A stretch of DNA of 64,000 nucleotides from CAIVAT01 sp037137455 (lineage in GTDB: Bacteria > Bacteroidota > Bacteroidia > Bacteroidales > FEN-979): the NCBI GenBank assembly GCA_037137455.1, contig JBAXKG010000001.1, forward strand, positions 62,001 to 126,000, read 5' to 3'. The notes beneath the pieces were generated by a model, which was not told the DNA's origin, ran no database searches, and saw only the letters and a program-made list of their open reading frames with translations. Position 1 is the first letter of the stretch; the number at the start of each line of letters is the position of its first letter. Of this stretch, positions 26,657-36,107 are shown in pieces. The translations under genes were made by a program, and so were the position numbers.

Positions 26657-27685
26657 ATGATTAAGAAAATTTTCGTAAAGATGCGGGCATTGGTTGGGCT
26701 GATAATGCTTTTATCCGGTTCTATCCCCGGAGCCATTTGCCAGACAATTGTAAAGCAAGGGAATCATGTGCCTATAAATTTTTGCATTGGTGACCGTGAG
26801 ATGAACTTGTACAAGATGATCGATGATTATCGCAAGCAACACAACCTCCCTCCTATTCCACTGTCAAAATCGTTATCATATGTTGCTGCTTTGCATGCCA
26901 GGGATCTGTTTCTGCACCCGCCTAATCAAGGATCATGCAATTTTCATTCATGGTCAGACAAGGGTTTCTGGACTCCTTTTTGTTATCCGAAAGATGAAAA
27001 TAAGAAAAATTCAGTTTGGGATAAACCACGTGAATTAACGAAATATCCATCCCGGGCTTATGAAATCGTTTATTGGGAAAATAACCCTTTGGTTACCGAC
27101 ACGATAATTATGGTTTGGAAAATGGAAGAGTATTTCAACAATTTTTTATTGAATACAGGAAAATATCAGGGAAAGCCATGGAATGCAATTGGGATATCGG
27201 TTTATGAAAACTATGCATGTGCTTGGTTTGGAGAGGCGACCGATCCTGAAGGGGCAGCTTTTGTTTGTGGCTCTGCTCCTGAACCACTGAAGAAATACTC
27301 TGTAAAACAATCAGTTAAACCAGTGGTTAAACCATCTCCTAAGCCTCCGTTAAAGTCCAAAAAAGCGAAAACGGTCACGGCCAGTCCTGATACGGCTATT
27401 ATGATGATCAAGGATTCAGTTGCAAGTAATACCAAAACAATTTCTCAACAACGGGATTCGACATCTGCAACCTATTATATCATTGTAAATTCCGTACTTC
27501 CTAAAGAAACTGCCAATCAGCTGGTCAACACACTGAAGACCAAAGGATACCCCGATTCGAAGCTGATTGAGAAAAATGGAAAAAACAATGTTTCAGTTCT
27601 TGAATCGCATGATATTGACGCGTTAAGATTGAAATTGAAAGAGATAAGAAAGATTTTCAAAGATGCCTGGCTGCTGAAAAACTAA
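26657..27685 (+). CDS. Secreted CAP-domain protein with C-terminal SPOR-like domain
   Basis: The 342-aa protein has a signal peptide (to about PGAICQ), a CAP/SCP-like domain (about 45-215) with LHARDLF, an HSWSDKGF histidine stretch and YENYACAWFG, a Pro/Lys-rich linker (215-245), and a C-terminal region (about 270-342, YYIIVNSVLPKETANQL) resembling a SPOR peptidoglycan-binding domain. CAP domains have varied extracellular roles. SPOR would direct it to septal or denuded peptidoglycan. It ends convergently, overlapping the stop of the minus-strand gene by four bases. Confidence 0.78.
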   Translation: MIKKIFVKMRALVGLIMLLSGSIPGAICQTIVKQGNHVPINFCIGDREMNLYKMIDDYRKQHNLPPIPLSKSLSYVAALHARDLFLHPPNQGSCNFHSWSDKGFWTPFCYPKDENKKNSVWDKPRELTKYPSRAYEIVYWENNPLVTDTIIMVWKMEEYFNNFLLNTGKYQGKPWNAIGISVYENYACAWFGEATDPEGAAFVCGSAPEPLKKYSVKQSVKPVVKPSPKPPLKSKKAKTVTASPDTAIMMIKDSVASNTKTISQQRDSTSATYYIIVNSVLPKETANQLVNTLKTKGYPDSKLIEKNGKNNVSVLESHDIDALRLKLKEIRKIFKDAWLLKN

Positions 27686-30507
27686 TCTCCATCCTTTGCA
27701 CATCTGAATCCCACGGTTGCATTGCGGTCGAGACCCGGCGCTATCAGCAACAACATTTCAGGATGATCAACTGGTAACGGACCTCCGGTAACATACCATA
27801 TACTTTGTGTTGGATGATAAAAGCTTCCTCCTCGGATAATGTTATAATAATAGCTTCCATTGTCATAAATATCAGCGGTCATCTGCCACACGTTTCCAAC
27901 CAAATCCATCACACCGAACGGGCTGCCTCCTTTGGGGAATTTATTTACAGGAGTGAGAAAATTAAGGTTGTAATTGCACCTGGTTGAATCCATTTTATTA
28001 CCCCAGGGATATTTACGCATATCACTTCCCTGGGCTGCATACTGCCATTCCTTTTCAGTGGGCAGTCTCTTCTCCGCCCATTTTGCATACGCTTTTGCAT
28101 CATCCAGATTAATGTAGACGACTGGAAGAAAATCGGTCCCTACTGCGGGAATGCCATTCGACCAATGCTTAAGGTAATTTATTGTATCCTCAGGATTATA
28201 AGATGTTTGTAAAATAAAATTCAAATATTGCCGATTGGTCACCGGGTATTTGTCTATGAAAAAACGTTGCATCGAAATGGTTACGGTATCGCTAAAATGG
28301 GGCAAAGCAATAAACGGTTCGAGTGTATTCGCATCGCGTTTAGTATAGAAACGGAAATTTCCTGCAGGGATCTCAACCATGTCATTGGGAGCTTTTTTGA
28401 CTTGTGGAGATTTTTCATTTTGACTGATCAGCGCAGGGTAACCCAGGCCAGGACTTATCACCACCTCATCCATTAATTCTGTCCCCGCAAAGAGCTGAAG
28501 AACGATTTTTTGAACAGGTTTTGGGAACAAACTCCTGTGATCCACTGATGTGCATGTTACCGGATATATGTATTGCTTTGATCTGTAGTCAGGGTTTTCA
28601 GCGGTTATTATGATCCTGTCTCCACCTGAACCTTTAAAATTCAAGATACTGCCGTTCGTTTGAACATCCAATAACCTTGAAAACACGGCAATACAGCCAA
28701 CATTCCCTTCCCGGCGCGTATTCAGCCAGGAGGGATCAAATGCATCGATTTTAACAGGAACGAAGGCTTTACCCTGATTTATTACCGGATTTATCTCTTC
28801 GTGATTCCACAGATCAACGAAATGGTACTGCCTCATTATATCGGCAGCCGGATGTGAATCTGAAGCGCCGCCAAATTCGAAAAGTTTGCCGTTGCATCCT
28901 TTTGGATTAACACTATAAATTGTATATATCATTTTTCCAGCGGCTTCCCACCGGTTTACATATATTGAATCGACAATCGTTGAAATCAGCGGATAAAAAT
29001 CTCTATTGCAGAAAACGGATCTATTTTCACGAAGGATTCGCGTTGTACGGCCCATGTATGAAAATTCATCTTCAATCCAATCAGGGCGGCCCGGGCGCAT
29101 GGTATTGATTTCCACGCCATAACCATTGAAAAATGATATGGCCAATTCACGATGCAGGCGATCATCGGCAAGTTGCAGCACCCTGAAAATGGCAAAATCG
29201 GGTTTAATCAGCTTATTCAGGTTCAGCGGAGGCGGAAGCACCAAAGCATCATGAACTCTGCCACTTACGATACCCGGCATGTCCTTCGGAACTGCCATTC
29301 CCTCGCTGTACATAATGATCCCGGGTTTTACATTATCGGCTGCAGCCTGTAGTTCCCGGCTGGACGAACCTTTGGTGTCAAGAACAACCCCATCGGCATT
29401 GGTTGCCTGCAGAAGATCCTCCATTCCTTTTAACTGATCTTCCTTTCGGGTTCCTTCATCCCATGGATTGAACGAGATAAAATATTTTTTTCCTGCCTGA
29501 TGGGTAAATGAGACCTGTTTCCTGAGTTCGTTCAATCCACCGGGTAAATCACGGTACATATCCCATTGGTTACGCTGGTCAAGACCCAGCCTGGGCCATG
29601 TGGGCCATAGGGTATAAATATCATAACCGCCTGTAAGCGAATCATATTCAAAAAGATTCTGATAAAAGGTGTATTCCTGCTTTTCATAATCGTAGTATTT
29701 TTTATCCCAGGCAAACTGCAGCAACATGATATAGCTGTTTTTCATCCAGGCAAGGTCACCGCGCCTGAACATGGCATTGTCAAATTCTGGCAGGTCGTAC
29801 AACCACCGGTCCTGAAACATCAAGCGAAGCCCTGATTGCCAGTCTCCTTGATGGCAATCGGCATAGATGTAATATTCTGTCCATCCGCCGGGTTTCAAAG
29901 TCACCATCCAACGGTCGATTTCGGTTTTATCCTTATCACGCGTTCCCCTGCGCGCCAGGGCAGTCAATGATAAGCTGTCATTTACCCTGACATCAGTAAA
30001 TCCGAGGTGCCAGGCATTGTCGGGCAGTACAACCCCGACAGGTCCAAATCCCGGACGATAAAGGCGGGATCTGCATAGATATTGGGGCCATTCTTTTGGG
30101 CCGGCTGCGGTGATATATACCTTTTCTTTACTTTCGCCAAGGGGCACAAGGTTTTCGATACTATGGTTGCCCATACCTGAGTTCGTGAAACGTATTGTGA
30201 ATTTCGCTCCGGGCCGGAAATTTTTCTCCAAAAATGCCCAGCCACGGATGCTGTCGGCCAAGGTAAAAAAAATGGTATCGTTGATGAGCCTGGCATTATT
30301 GCAGGCGTTATAACTGATGTTATCGACAACAACAGAAAAAAGTGGTTGTGCCTTTGGAAGTACAGATTTTTTCTTATCTACGGAAATAAACCCTTTTACA
30401 GAGAAGGGATTAGACAAATCAAATAGAAGATCCTGAATATTTGCCTGGGAAAATCCATTTACTCCAAAATGGATCAGCAACCCGAAAAAGAGGGATATTT
30501 TATGCAT
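27682..30507 (-). CDS. Secreted TIM-barrel-like protein fused to FGE/SUMF1-like domain
   Basis: The 941-aa protein starts at ATG 30507, which is directly followed by the signal peptide (HKISLFFGLLIHFGVNGFSQ); an upstream TTG would overlap ogt. The N-terminal ~650 residues look like a beta-rich domain followed by a glycosidase-type barrel (LWPTWPRLGLDQRNQWD, ATNADGVVLDTKG, FNGYGVEINTMRPGRPDW). The C-terminal ~230 residues form an FGE-sulfatase/SUMF1-like domain (MVEIPAGNFRF, RLPTEKEWQYAAQG, DLVGNVWQM, IIRGGSFYHP). The copper-binding cysteine pair of true formylglycine-generating enzymes is absent. No sulfatase is in the window. A glycan-binding or structural role is more likely than sulfatase activation. 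Confidence 0.75.
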   Translation of the reverse strand: MHKISLFFGLLIHFGVNGFSQANIQDLLFDLSNPFSVKGFISVDKKKSVLPKAQPLFSVVVDNISYNACNNARLINDTIFFTLADSIRGWAFLEKNFRPGAKFTIRFTNSGMGNHSIENLVPLGESKEKVYITAAGPKEWPQYLCRSRLYRPGFGPVGVVLPDNAWHLGFTDVRVNDSLSLTALARRGTRDKDKTEIDRWMVTLKPGGWTEYYIYADCHQGDWQSGLRLMFQDRWLYDLPEFDNAMFRRGDLAWMKNSYIMLLQFAWDKKYYDYEKQEYTFYQNLFEYDSLTGGYDIYTLWPTWPRLGLDQRNQWDMYRDLPGGLNELRKQVSFTHQAGKKYFISFNPWDEGTRKEDQLKGMEDLLQATNADGVVLDTKGSSSRELQAAADNVKPGIIMYSEGMAVPKDMPGIVSGRVHDALVLPPPLNLNKLIKPDFAIFRVLQLADDRLHRELAISFFNGYGVEINTMRPGRPDWIEDEFSYMGRTTRILRENRSVFCNRDFYPLISTIVDSIYVNRWEAAGKMIYTIYSVNPKGCNGKLFEFGGASDSHPAADIMRQYHFVDLWNHEEINPVINQGKAFVPVKIDAFDPSWLNTRREGNVGCIAVFSRLLDVQTNGSILNFKGSGGDRIIITAENPDYRSKQYIYPVTCTSVDHRSLFPKPVQKIVLQLFAGTELMDEVVISPGLGYPALISQNEKSPQVKKAPNDMVEIPAGNFRFYTKRDANTLEPFIALPHFSDTVTISMQRFFIDKYPVTNRQYLNFILQTSYNPEDTINYLKHWSNGIPAVGTDFLPVVYINLDDAKAYAKWAEKRLPTEKEWQYAAQGSDMRKYPWGNKMDSTRCNYNLNFLTPVNKFPKGGSPFGVMDLVGNVWQMTADIYDNGSYYYNIIRGGSFYHPTQSIWYVTGGPLPVDHPEMLLLIAPGLDRNATVGFRCAKDGD

Positions 30508-30533
30508 GATTATAAATTTGAAGTGTTTGTTGG

Positions 30534-31025
30534 TCAAACTTTCAAATAGAAGAGGTCGCGCTGGGCAAAAGCGTGTTCATGTTCCAACAGCCATTTTTTG
30601 CGCTTAAGTCCTCCCCGATAACCAACAAGTTTCCCGTTTGCACTGATAACCCGGTGGCAAGGCACGATTATAGAAACAGGGTTATGGCTATTGGCTCCTC
30701 CCACCGCACGCAAGGCTTTTATATCACCAGTTTTACGGGCAAGTTCAAGGTAAGAAATAGTTGATCCGTATGGAATATTGAGAAGCTCCTTCCATACTTT
30801 AAGTTGAAAAGGAGAGCCGACAAGATCGAGTTTAATTTCAAAGCTTTGCCTTGAGCCATGGAAATACTCATAGAGTTGAACAATGCAAGGTTTCAAGCAT
30901 GAGGGGATATGCTGGGGCTTTACCTTAAAATTAAGGAAGTACAATGACCTGATCCCATTTTCTGAACCTGTAACCTCAAGATAACCAATGGGAGTCTTAA
31001 GAAAGGCTCGATGCATCGGGTTCAT
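30534..31025 (-). CDS. ogt: Methylated-DNA--protein-cysteine methyltransferase (Ogt/MGMT)
   Basis: The 163-aa protein carries the active-site IVPCHRVISANG (acceptor Cys in PCHR) and the DNA-binding helix with arginine finger region (LRAVGGANSHNP). It repairs O6-alkylguanine by suicidal alkyl transfer. The ATG at 31025, one base after the upstream gene's stop, is preferred over 31061, which would overlap that gene by 35 bases. Length fits the family. Confidence 0.92.
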   Translation of the reverse strand: MNPMHRAFLKTPIGYLEVTGSENGIRSLYFLNFKVKPQHIPSCLKPCIVQLYEYFHGSRQSFEIKLDLVGSPFQLKVWKELLNIPYGSTISYLELARKTGDIKALRAVGGANSHNPVSIIVPCHRVISANGKLVGYRGGLKRKKWLLEHEHAFAQRDLFYLKV

Positions 31026-31026
31026 A

Positions 31027-31239
31027 TCAAGGGGTTTTGGCATTCCTGCTTCTCCATGCAAAAAGGAGCATGATTAACCCGAATATCAGCATGCCACATC
31101 CCGACCAAAGGTTGATGTTAATACCCAGGGAGCGGCTGTAAAGAGCGCTGTCACCACTTGTTATTAATCCAAAAATAGTTAGTAATAACCCGAGAATAAA
31201 AAACATCAGGCCAATCGGAAATTTTATATCTATGCCCAT
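31027..31239 (-). CDS. Small two-helix membrane protein
   Basis: A 70-aa protein with two hydrophobic helices (about 8-28 and 45-62) separated by a short loop containing DSALYSRSLGININLW. I do not recognise a characterised family, but small two-helix proteins like this often lie beside SSS symporters in Bacteroidota. It sits 43 bases after the symporter gene and directly before ogt, so it probably shares their transcript. Confidence 0.7.
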   Translation of the reverse strand: MGIDIKFPIGLMFFILGLLLTIFGLITSGDSALYSRSLGININLWSGCGMLIFGLIMLLFAWRSRNAKTP

Positions 31240-31254
31240 AATGGTTTGTAATTA

Positions 31255-31276
31255 ATGATTGAGTGATTGAGTGAAT
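31255..31276 (-). repeat. Intergenic microrepeat, GATTGAGTGATTGAGTGAAT family
   Basis: This gap between the symporter and the small membrane protein carries ATGATTGAGTGATTGAGTGA plus AT, related to the runs at 13481 and 14347. Confidence 0.6.
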
Positions 31277-31282
31277 AATTTT

Positions 31283-33016
31283 TTACCAGAACATTATTGT
31301 CAGGATTGTTCCGATTGCGAGCACAAGTATTGCCAGTGTTGTTGAACGCTGGTACCAGGGCACGTTGGTTTCAACATGTTTTGGAGTCAGTGAGTATACA
31401 AGTCCTTTCAGATCTTCGTCTGATTTCTTTTGTTTTGTGGCCAGTGATAATACAATGGTGACAACAGCGCTTGTAGTGAAGGCAAAGATGGCTGTCCAGA
31501 AATTCTGTGCCATTTCCACCGGATAGGTATGGAGGTTGCAAATCCATCCTCCTTTAACAAGGGTTGCAGCGCCCTCAGGCACAGTTAGTCCGTGGTGTAG
31601 CAGAGCGATAAAGAATCCTGCTAACAAGCCAGTAAAAGCTGCGTGTCCGGTAGTTCGTTTCCAAAACATACCAAGGAAGATTACGGCGAATAACGGGGCA
31701 TTGATCATGGAAAAGATGGTTTGCAGGAAGTCCATAATATTCCCGAAAAGACTTGCCAGGTATGCTGCAGCAATACTAACGATGACTCCGAATATGGTAG
31801 CCATTCGCCCAACAAACAAGTAATGCTGATCATCGGCGGCTTTATCGCTGGTAACAGGGCGAATATAACTCTGATAAATGTCGTAGGTCCAAACAGTATT
31901 GAATGCCGAAACATTTCCAGCCATTCCCGACATAAATGAAGCAAGCAGAGCGGTAATTCCTAATCCCAGTACACCAGCCGGCAAGTATTGTTTCAACAGG
32001 GCGATGATAGTGTAATCATAGTTGTAATGGCCCGGTGAAATTTCAGGTAACGTAAAACCAGATCCTTGTTTATTAAGCAGAACCAGAGCAGCAATTCCCG
32101 GAACGATAATCAGAAATGGGATGAACATCTTCGGGAGGGCACCGATTAACGGCGTATTCCGGGCAGCTGTTGAAGATTTGGCCGACATGGCACGTTGTAC
32201 GATGAGAAAATTGGTACACCAGTATCCGAATGAAAGAACAAATCCGAGACCAGCTGCGATACCATACCATTCAACTCCCAATGGATTGGCTTTGGCCGAT
32301 CCTGTATATTTCCAGGTCGTGGTCCAGGTATCTGCAGCAAATCCTTTGGCAGTTACGATCGGCGCCAGTTGCTCTTTCATACCTGACCATCCTCCCAAAT
32401 CCTGCATACTTAAAACAACAATTGGCAATAAACCGATTACGATTATAAAGAACTGTAAAACTTCGTTATAAATCGCAGAGGAAAGACCGCCCAGGTAGGT
32501 ATATCCAAGAACTATAGCCGCCGATAAAACCAGGCTGAGGTGAAAATTCCAACCTAATACTTTTTCCATAAGGATAGCTAAGGCGTACATCGAGATTCCC
32601 GAAGCAAGAATTGTCATCACTGCAAAAAGGATCGCATTCAACCCACGGGTCTTCTCATCAAATCTCAACTTCAGGTACTCCGGAACCGACCGGGCTTTAG
32701 ATCCATAATAAAACGGCATCATGAACAAAGCCAGAAATACCATTGCAGGGATGGCCCCTACCCAATAAAAGTGCGTGGTGAGCATTCCATATTTAGCTCC
32801 GGATCCGGTCATACCCATTACCTCAAGGGCTCCAAGGTTTGTGGAAATAAAAGCCAAACCGGCAACCCATGCAGGCATTGAGCGTCCGGCTTCGAGAAAG
32901 GCATTGGCATCTTTCATATATCGTTTCAAAGCCCATCCGATACCAAGTACAAATACAAAGTAAACGATCATGATGGTGTAATCAATCCAGCTAAGAGTAA
33001 AACCTGTGTCAATCAT
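31283..33016 (-). CDS. Na+/sugar symporter, SSS family (SGLT-like)
   Basis: The 577-aa protein has about 14 membrane segments and SSS family landmarks: GRSMPAWVAGLAFISTNLGALEVMGM near TM1-2 and SGMAGNVSAFNTVWTYD in the centre. This subgroup is typically a sodium/glucose-galactose or inositol cotransporter. It probably moves a hexose across the inner membrane. A galactokinase and an aldose epimerase 6-9 kb away fit a galactose route, but the genes are not in one operon. Confidence 0.88.
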   Translation of the reverse strand: MIDTGFTLSWIDYTIMIVYFVFVLGIGWALKRYMKDANAFLEAGRSMPAWVAGLAFISTNLGALEVMGMTGSGAKYGMLTTHFYWVGAIPAMVFLALFMMPFYYGSKARSVPEYLKLRFDEKTRGLNAILFAVMTILASGISMYALAILMEKVLGWNFHLSLVLSAAIVLGYTYLGGLSSAIYNEVLQFFIIVIGLLPIVVLSMQDLGGWSGMKEQLAPIVTAKGFAADTWTTTWKYTGSAKANPLGVEWYGIAAGLGFVLSFGYWCTNFLIVQRAMSAKSSTAARNTPLIGALPKMFIPFLIIVPGIAALVLLNKQGSGFTLPEISPGHYNYDYTIIALLKQYLPAGVLGLGITALLASFMSGMAGNVSAFNTVWTYDIYQSYIRPVTSDKAADDQHYLFVGRMATIFGVIVSIAAAYLASLFGNIMDFLQTIFSMINAPLFAVIFLGMFWKRTTGHAAFTGLLAGFFIALLHHGLTVPEGAATLVKGGWICNLHTYPVEMAQNFWTAIFAFTTSAVVTIVLSLATKQKKSDEDLKGLVYSLTPKHVETNVPWYQRSTTLAILVLAIGTILTIMFW

Positions 33017-33122
33017 TTTTTAAGAATTATAAAGTAAATATTGCGTTTAAAATTAACAATTTATTAACAGCAGCTATCATTTTTTGACCTAACAAATTTA
33101 ATGGTATATTTTTACGAAAAGG

Positions 33123-33130
33123 TATCTTTG
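33123..33130 (+). promoter_or_regulatory. -7 box (TATCTTTG) for the metallophosphoesterase gene
   Basis: An exact TAnnTTTG match lies 30 bases before the TTG start at 33161; an A/G-rich ribosome-binding stretch (AAAGAAAGGA) lies between them. Confidence 0.5.
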
Positions 33131-33160
33131 CAAAAAAAATCAAAGAAAGGATAAAAATTA

Positions 33161-34318
33161 TTGAAAACAGGTGCATTTATTATCTTTTTGACAATTGTAC
33201 TGGTCATATACGGACTGGTTAACTCATATATTTTTATCAGAGGATTGCAGGCCATTCCGGTGGGTTCATCATGGAGACCATGGTATATTGCATGCTTTTG
33301 GTTACTGTCGTCAACATTTGTTCTGGCAAGAATTTTGGAGCGGGCTTTTCCATGTGATTTCACAGAAATCATAACCTGGATCGGTTCATTCTGGCTGGCT
33401 TTTATGATGTATTTAATCCTGATCGCGCTCTTCATTGATTTCGCAAGGGTTGTCAACCATTTTTTTAACATTTTTCCACGATCATTCTATGTCGATTACC
33501 AACAGACCAAACTAATCTTATTATTTACCGCCATAACGGTGGTTGCCATTGTTGTAGCAGGTGGATTCATTAATGCCCGTACCCCAAGGATCAGGAATTT
33601 GGAATTGCATGTAAGGAAGGTGGTTGCCGGTGAGAAATCATTGAACATTGTGATGGCTTCTGATATTCACATGGGAACTATTATTGCTAAGAGAAAGGCC
33701 AACAGACTTGTGGCCACAATCAACTCGCTGAAGCCAGATATTGTGCTTTTTGCGGGTGATATGGTTGATGAAAACCTTGCGCCGGTGATAAAGAACAATC
33801 TTGGAGCCAACCTTAACCAAATAGGTGCGAAGCTGGGTGTTTATGCAATCACAGGAAATCATGAATTCATTGGTGGAGCTGAACCAGCAGTGAAATACCT
33901 CAGAGAACATGGCGTTGAGGTGTTACGCGATTCGGCTATGCTTATTGATAAACGCTTTTATCTTGTCGGACGAGAGGATCGCGACAAAGCACGGTTTACG
34001 GGGAAAAAACGCAAGGAATTGTCTGAACTTATGCAGAATGTTGATCTTTCCTACCCGGTTATCCTGTTGGACCATCAACCCTTCGATCTGAAAAAAGCGA
34101 ATTTGCAAGGAGTCGATTTACAACTTTCGGGACACACACATTACGGACAGCTATGGCCGTTCAATTATATTACCAATGTCGTTTATGAATTAAGTTACGG
34201 TTATATGCAGATCGGGCAAACTCATTTTTATGTGTCTTCAGGTTTTGGAACCTGGGGGCCGCCGGTAAGACTCGGTAACAGGCCTGAAATTGTTCAGATA
34301 AAACTTATTTTTGATTAG
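33161..34318 (+). CDS. Membrane metallophosphoesterase (YkuE-like)
   Basis: The 385-aa protein has about four N-terminal membrane segments (to about residue 145), then a calcineurin-like phosphoesterase domain: MASDIHMGTII (DxH), LFAGDMVDE (GD), ITGNHEF (GNHE) and LSGHTHYGQLWPF (GHTH). It is probably anchored in the inner membrane. YkuE-like proteins hydrolyse phospholipid or nucleotide phosphates; the substrate here is unknown. The TTG start has a good Shine-Dalgarno-like AAAGAAAGGA nearby; no ATG precedes the first membrane helix. Confidence 0.85.
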   Translation: MKTGAFIIFLTIVLVIYGLVNSYIFIRGLQAIPVGSSWRPWYIACFWLLSSTFVLARILERAFPCDFTEIITWIGSFWLAFMMYLILIALFIDFARVVNHFFNIFPRSFYVDYQQTKLILLFTAITVVAIVVAGGFINARTPRIRNLELHVRKVVAGEKSLNIVMASDIHMGTIIAKRKANRLVATINSLKPDIVLFAGDMVDENLAPVIKNNLGANLNQIGAKLGVYAITGNHEFIGGAEPAVKYLREHGVEVLRDSAMLIDKRFYLVGREDRDKARFTGKKRKELSELMQNVDLSYPVILLDHQPFDLKKANLQGVDLQLSGHTHYGQLWPFNYITNVVYELSYGYMQIGQTHFYVSSGFGTWGPPVRLGNRPEIVQIKLIFD

Positions 34319-34325
34319 AGAAACC

Positions 34326-35552
34326 ATGCTGAAACCATCACTGAGAATATATTCCATTGCTGCAATCTTTGTCATTCTATCCATCGTGATATTTATTGGT
34401 TTGTTTATCACATTTTCGGTAAAAATGAATAAGACTGTCACACCTTCACCCCAGCCAAAAATTGCATATAAAATCAAGCTTTACAAAATGGACATCGTAC
34501 ATGGTAAAGTCAATGATAATCAGAGTCTTTCTACTTTGTTGTCGCCATATATTTCCAATGCGATTATTGATAAGATTGCCAGGGAGACCCGTAATATTTT
34601 TGATGTTAGGAAAATCCGCACCGGTAATTCATATGCAAGAATTTTTACCAATGATTCAATCCGAAAAACGCTATATTTCATTTACGAGCTCAATCCGATT
34701 GATTTTGTTGTTTACGATTTCAGGGATACATTGAGAGTGTACCTTGATAAAAAAAAGGTAAGCAGGTTTGTCAGAACTGCAAGGGGAACGATCAAAAGTT
34801 CACTCTGGAACTGCTTTGTCGAGAACAATCTTGATGTCGGTCTTGGAATTGCGCTTTCGGATGTTTATGCTTGGACGGTTGATTTTTATGGATTGCAATC
34901 AGGGGATAATTTCAAAGTAATTTACGAGGAGGTATTTGTAGATGAAAAGATGATTGGAATTGACCGTATCCTGGCTTCAAAATTCCAGAGTAATGGCAAA
35001 GATTTTTATGCTTACCAATTTTCTCAGGGCGGGAAGGGCGCATATTTCGATGAGAACGGGCAAAGCCTGCAACGTTCATTTTTAAAAGCTCCGTTGAAAT
35101 TTTCACGAATCAGCTCACGCTTTTCGCGTTCAAGAATGCACCCGATCCTTCGAATTAAACGTCCTCATTTCGGGATCGATTATTCAGCTCCGCGTGGCAC
35201 GCCTGTGGTATCGCTGGGCAATGGCCGTGTAAATAAGGTCGGGTTTCACGGAGGATATGGCCGCTTCATCAGCATTCATCATAATTCTGTTTATACCACA
35301 ACTTACGCACATCTGTCGGGTTATGCAAAAGGATTAAAATCAGGTAAAAATGTTCAGCAGGGAGAGGTGATTGGGTTTGTTGGCAGTAGCGGACTTTCCA
35401 CCGGCCCTCATCTCGATTTTCGTATTTACCGAAATGGGAGTCCGACGGATCCTTTAAAACTGGAATCACCGCCGTCAAATCCTGTTGATTCGAAAGATCT
35501 GGAAAGCTTCAAACAGTTAGTAACGAAGATGAACCTGGAATTGAGTAAGTAG
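34326..35552 (+). CDS. M23 peptidoglycan-peptidase-like protein (LytM domain)
   Basis: The 408-aa protein has one N-terminal membrane helix (about 10-32), a mostly unassigned middle resembling the OapA/Csd3-like spacer, and a C-terminal LytM domain (about 275-390: RPHFGIDYSAPRGTPVVS, YTTTYAHLSGYAKGL, STGPHLDFRIY). HxxxD and the central His are present, but the last motif is HLD rather than HxH. That form is common in Bacteroidota M23 proteins; whether it is active is open. The ATG 34326 lies seven bases after the upstream stop; the earlier TTG 34311 would overlap it. Confidence 0.85.
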   Translation: MLKPSLRIYSIAAIFVILSIVIFIGLFITFSVKMNKTVTPSPQPKIAYKIKLYKMDIVHGKVNDNQSLSTLLSPYISNAIIDKIARETRNIFDVRKIRTGNSYARIFTNDSIRKTLYFIYELNPIDFVVYDFRDTLRVYLDKKKVSRFVRTARGTIKSSLWNCFVENNLDVGLGIALSDVYAWTVDFYGLQSGDNFKVIYEEVFVDEKMIGIDRILASKFQSNGKDFYAYQFSQGGKGAYFDENGQSLQRSFLKAPLKFSRISSRFSRSRMHPILRIKRPHFGIDYSAPRGTPVVSLGNGRVNKVGFHGGYGRFISIHHNSVYTTTYAHLSGYAKGLKSGKNVQQGEVIGFVGSSGLSTGPHLDFRIYRNGSPTDPLKLESPPSNPVDSKDLESFKQLVTKMNLELSK

Positions 35553-35558
35553 GTTATT

Positions 35559-36068
35559 TCAATTTTCGCGGGTAAAAGGGTGTTCTTGTTTCCACATTTT
35601 CCATATCAGGAATATCGGGAAGAGAAACCAGGGGGCATTGGCAATAGTGACGATTATGATTGCATTGGAGGCATGAGGCCCCCAGAACTCCTCACTCATA
35701 ATGATAAAGACATTAGTAAAGAGTATTGATGAGTAAATGAATGTCGGAATACGGATCCAATCCTTGCCTTTGATAAATGCATAGATGGCAAAAGCATAAT
35801 AAGGACCGAAAAAAACCACATCAAGCCAGATAGTTGCCTTCCACCAAGTAGGGCGGGCCCATTGCAATGGGTCAAAGTTGCTGCCCCACCAATGCACCAT
35901 ATCTACAAGAAAAGGCAGCGGCCATAACGGATATTGAAAATCATCAGGATTTTTAATCACTAATTGCTCTAAATCAACAATATATGTTATATAAAATAAA
36001 TTCAAAAAAAAGAACGCAAGATAGATGTAATCGGTTTTTCGTTCTCTTAAAGGGATGGGTTGTCTCAT
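35559..36068 (-). CDS. EXPERA-domain membrane protein (EBP/TMEM97-like)
   Basis: The 169-aa protein has four membrane helices. Its pattern YITYIVDLEQLVI, FDPLQWARPTWWKATIWLDV, FFGPYYAFAIYAFIKGKDW and IRIPTFIYSSILFTN matches the EXPERA family, which includes emopamil-binding protein (sterol delta8-delta7 isomerase), TM6SF and the sigma-2 receptor TMEM97. Acidic residues at the helix ends (D in IVDL, D in WLDV) match the family's buried acids. The role in bacteria is unknown to me. It stands between an M23 peptidase and an SDR. Confidence 0.75.
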   Translation of the reverse strand: MRQPIPLRERKTDYIYLAFFFLNLFYITYIVDLEQLVIKNPDDFQYPLWPLPFLVDMVHWWGSNFDPLQWARPTWWKATIWLDVVFFGPYYAFAIYAFIKGKDWIRIPTFIYSSILFTNVFIIMSEEFWGPHASNAIIIVTIANAPWFLFPIFLIWKMWKQEHPFTREN

Positions 36069-36069
36069 A

Positions 36070-36104
36070 ATTTGAAGATTTAGGGATTTGAAAATTTTAA
36101 AATT
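36070..36104 (-). repeat. Intergenic microrepeat, TTTGAAGATTTGAAAATTT family
   Basis: The gap between two minus-strand genes consists of TTTGAAGATTTAGGGATTTG followed by AAAATTTTAAAATT. Its complement resembles the CTTCAAAT repeat at 49067-49099. Confidence 0.5.
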
Positions 36105-36107
36105 GGT

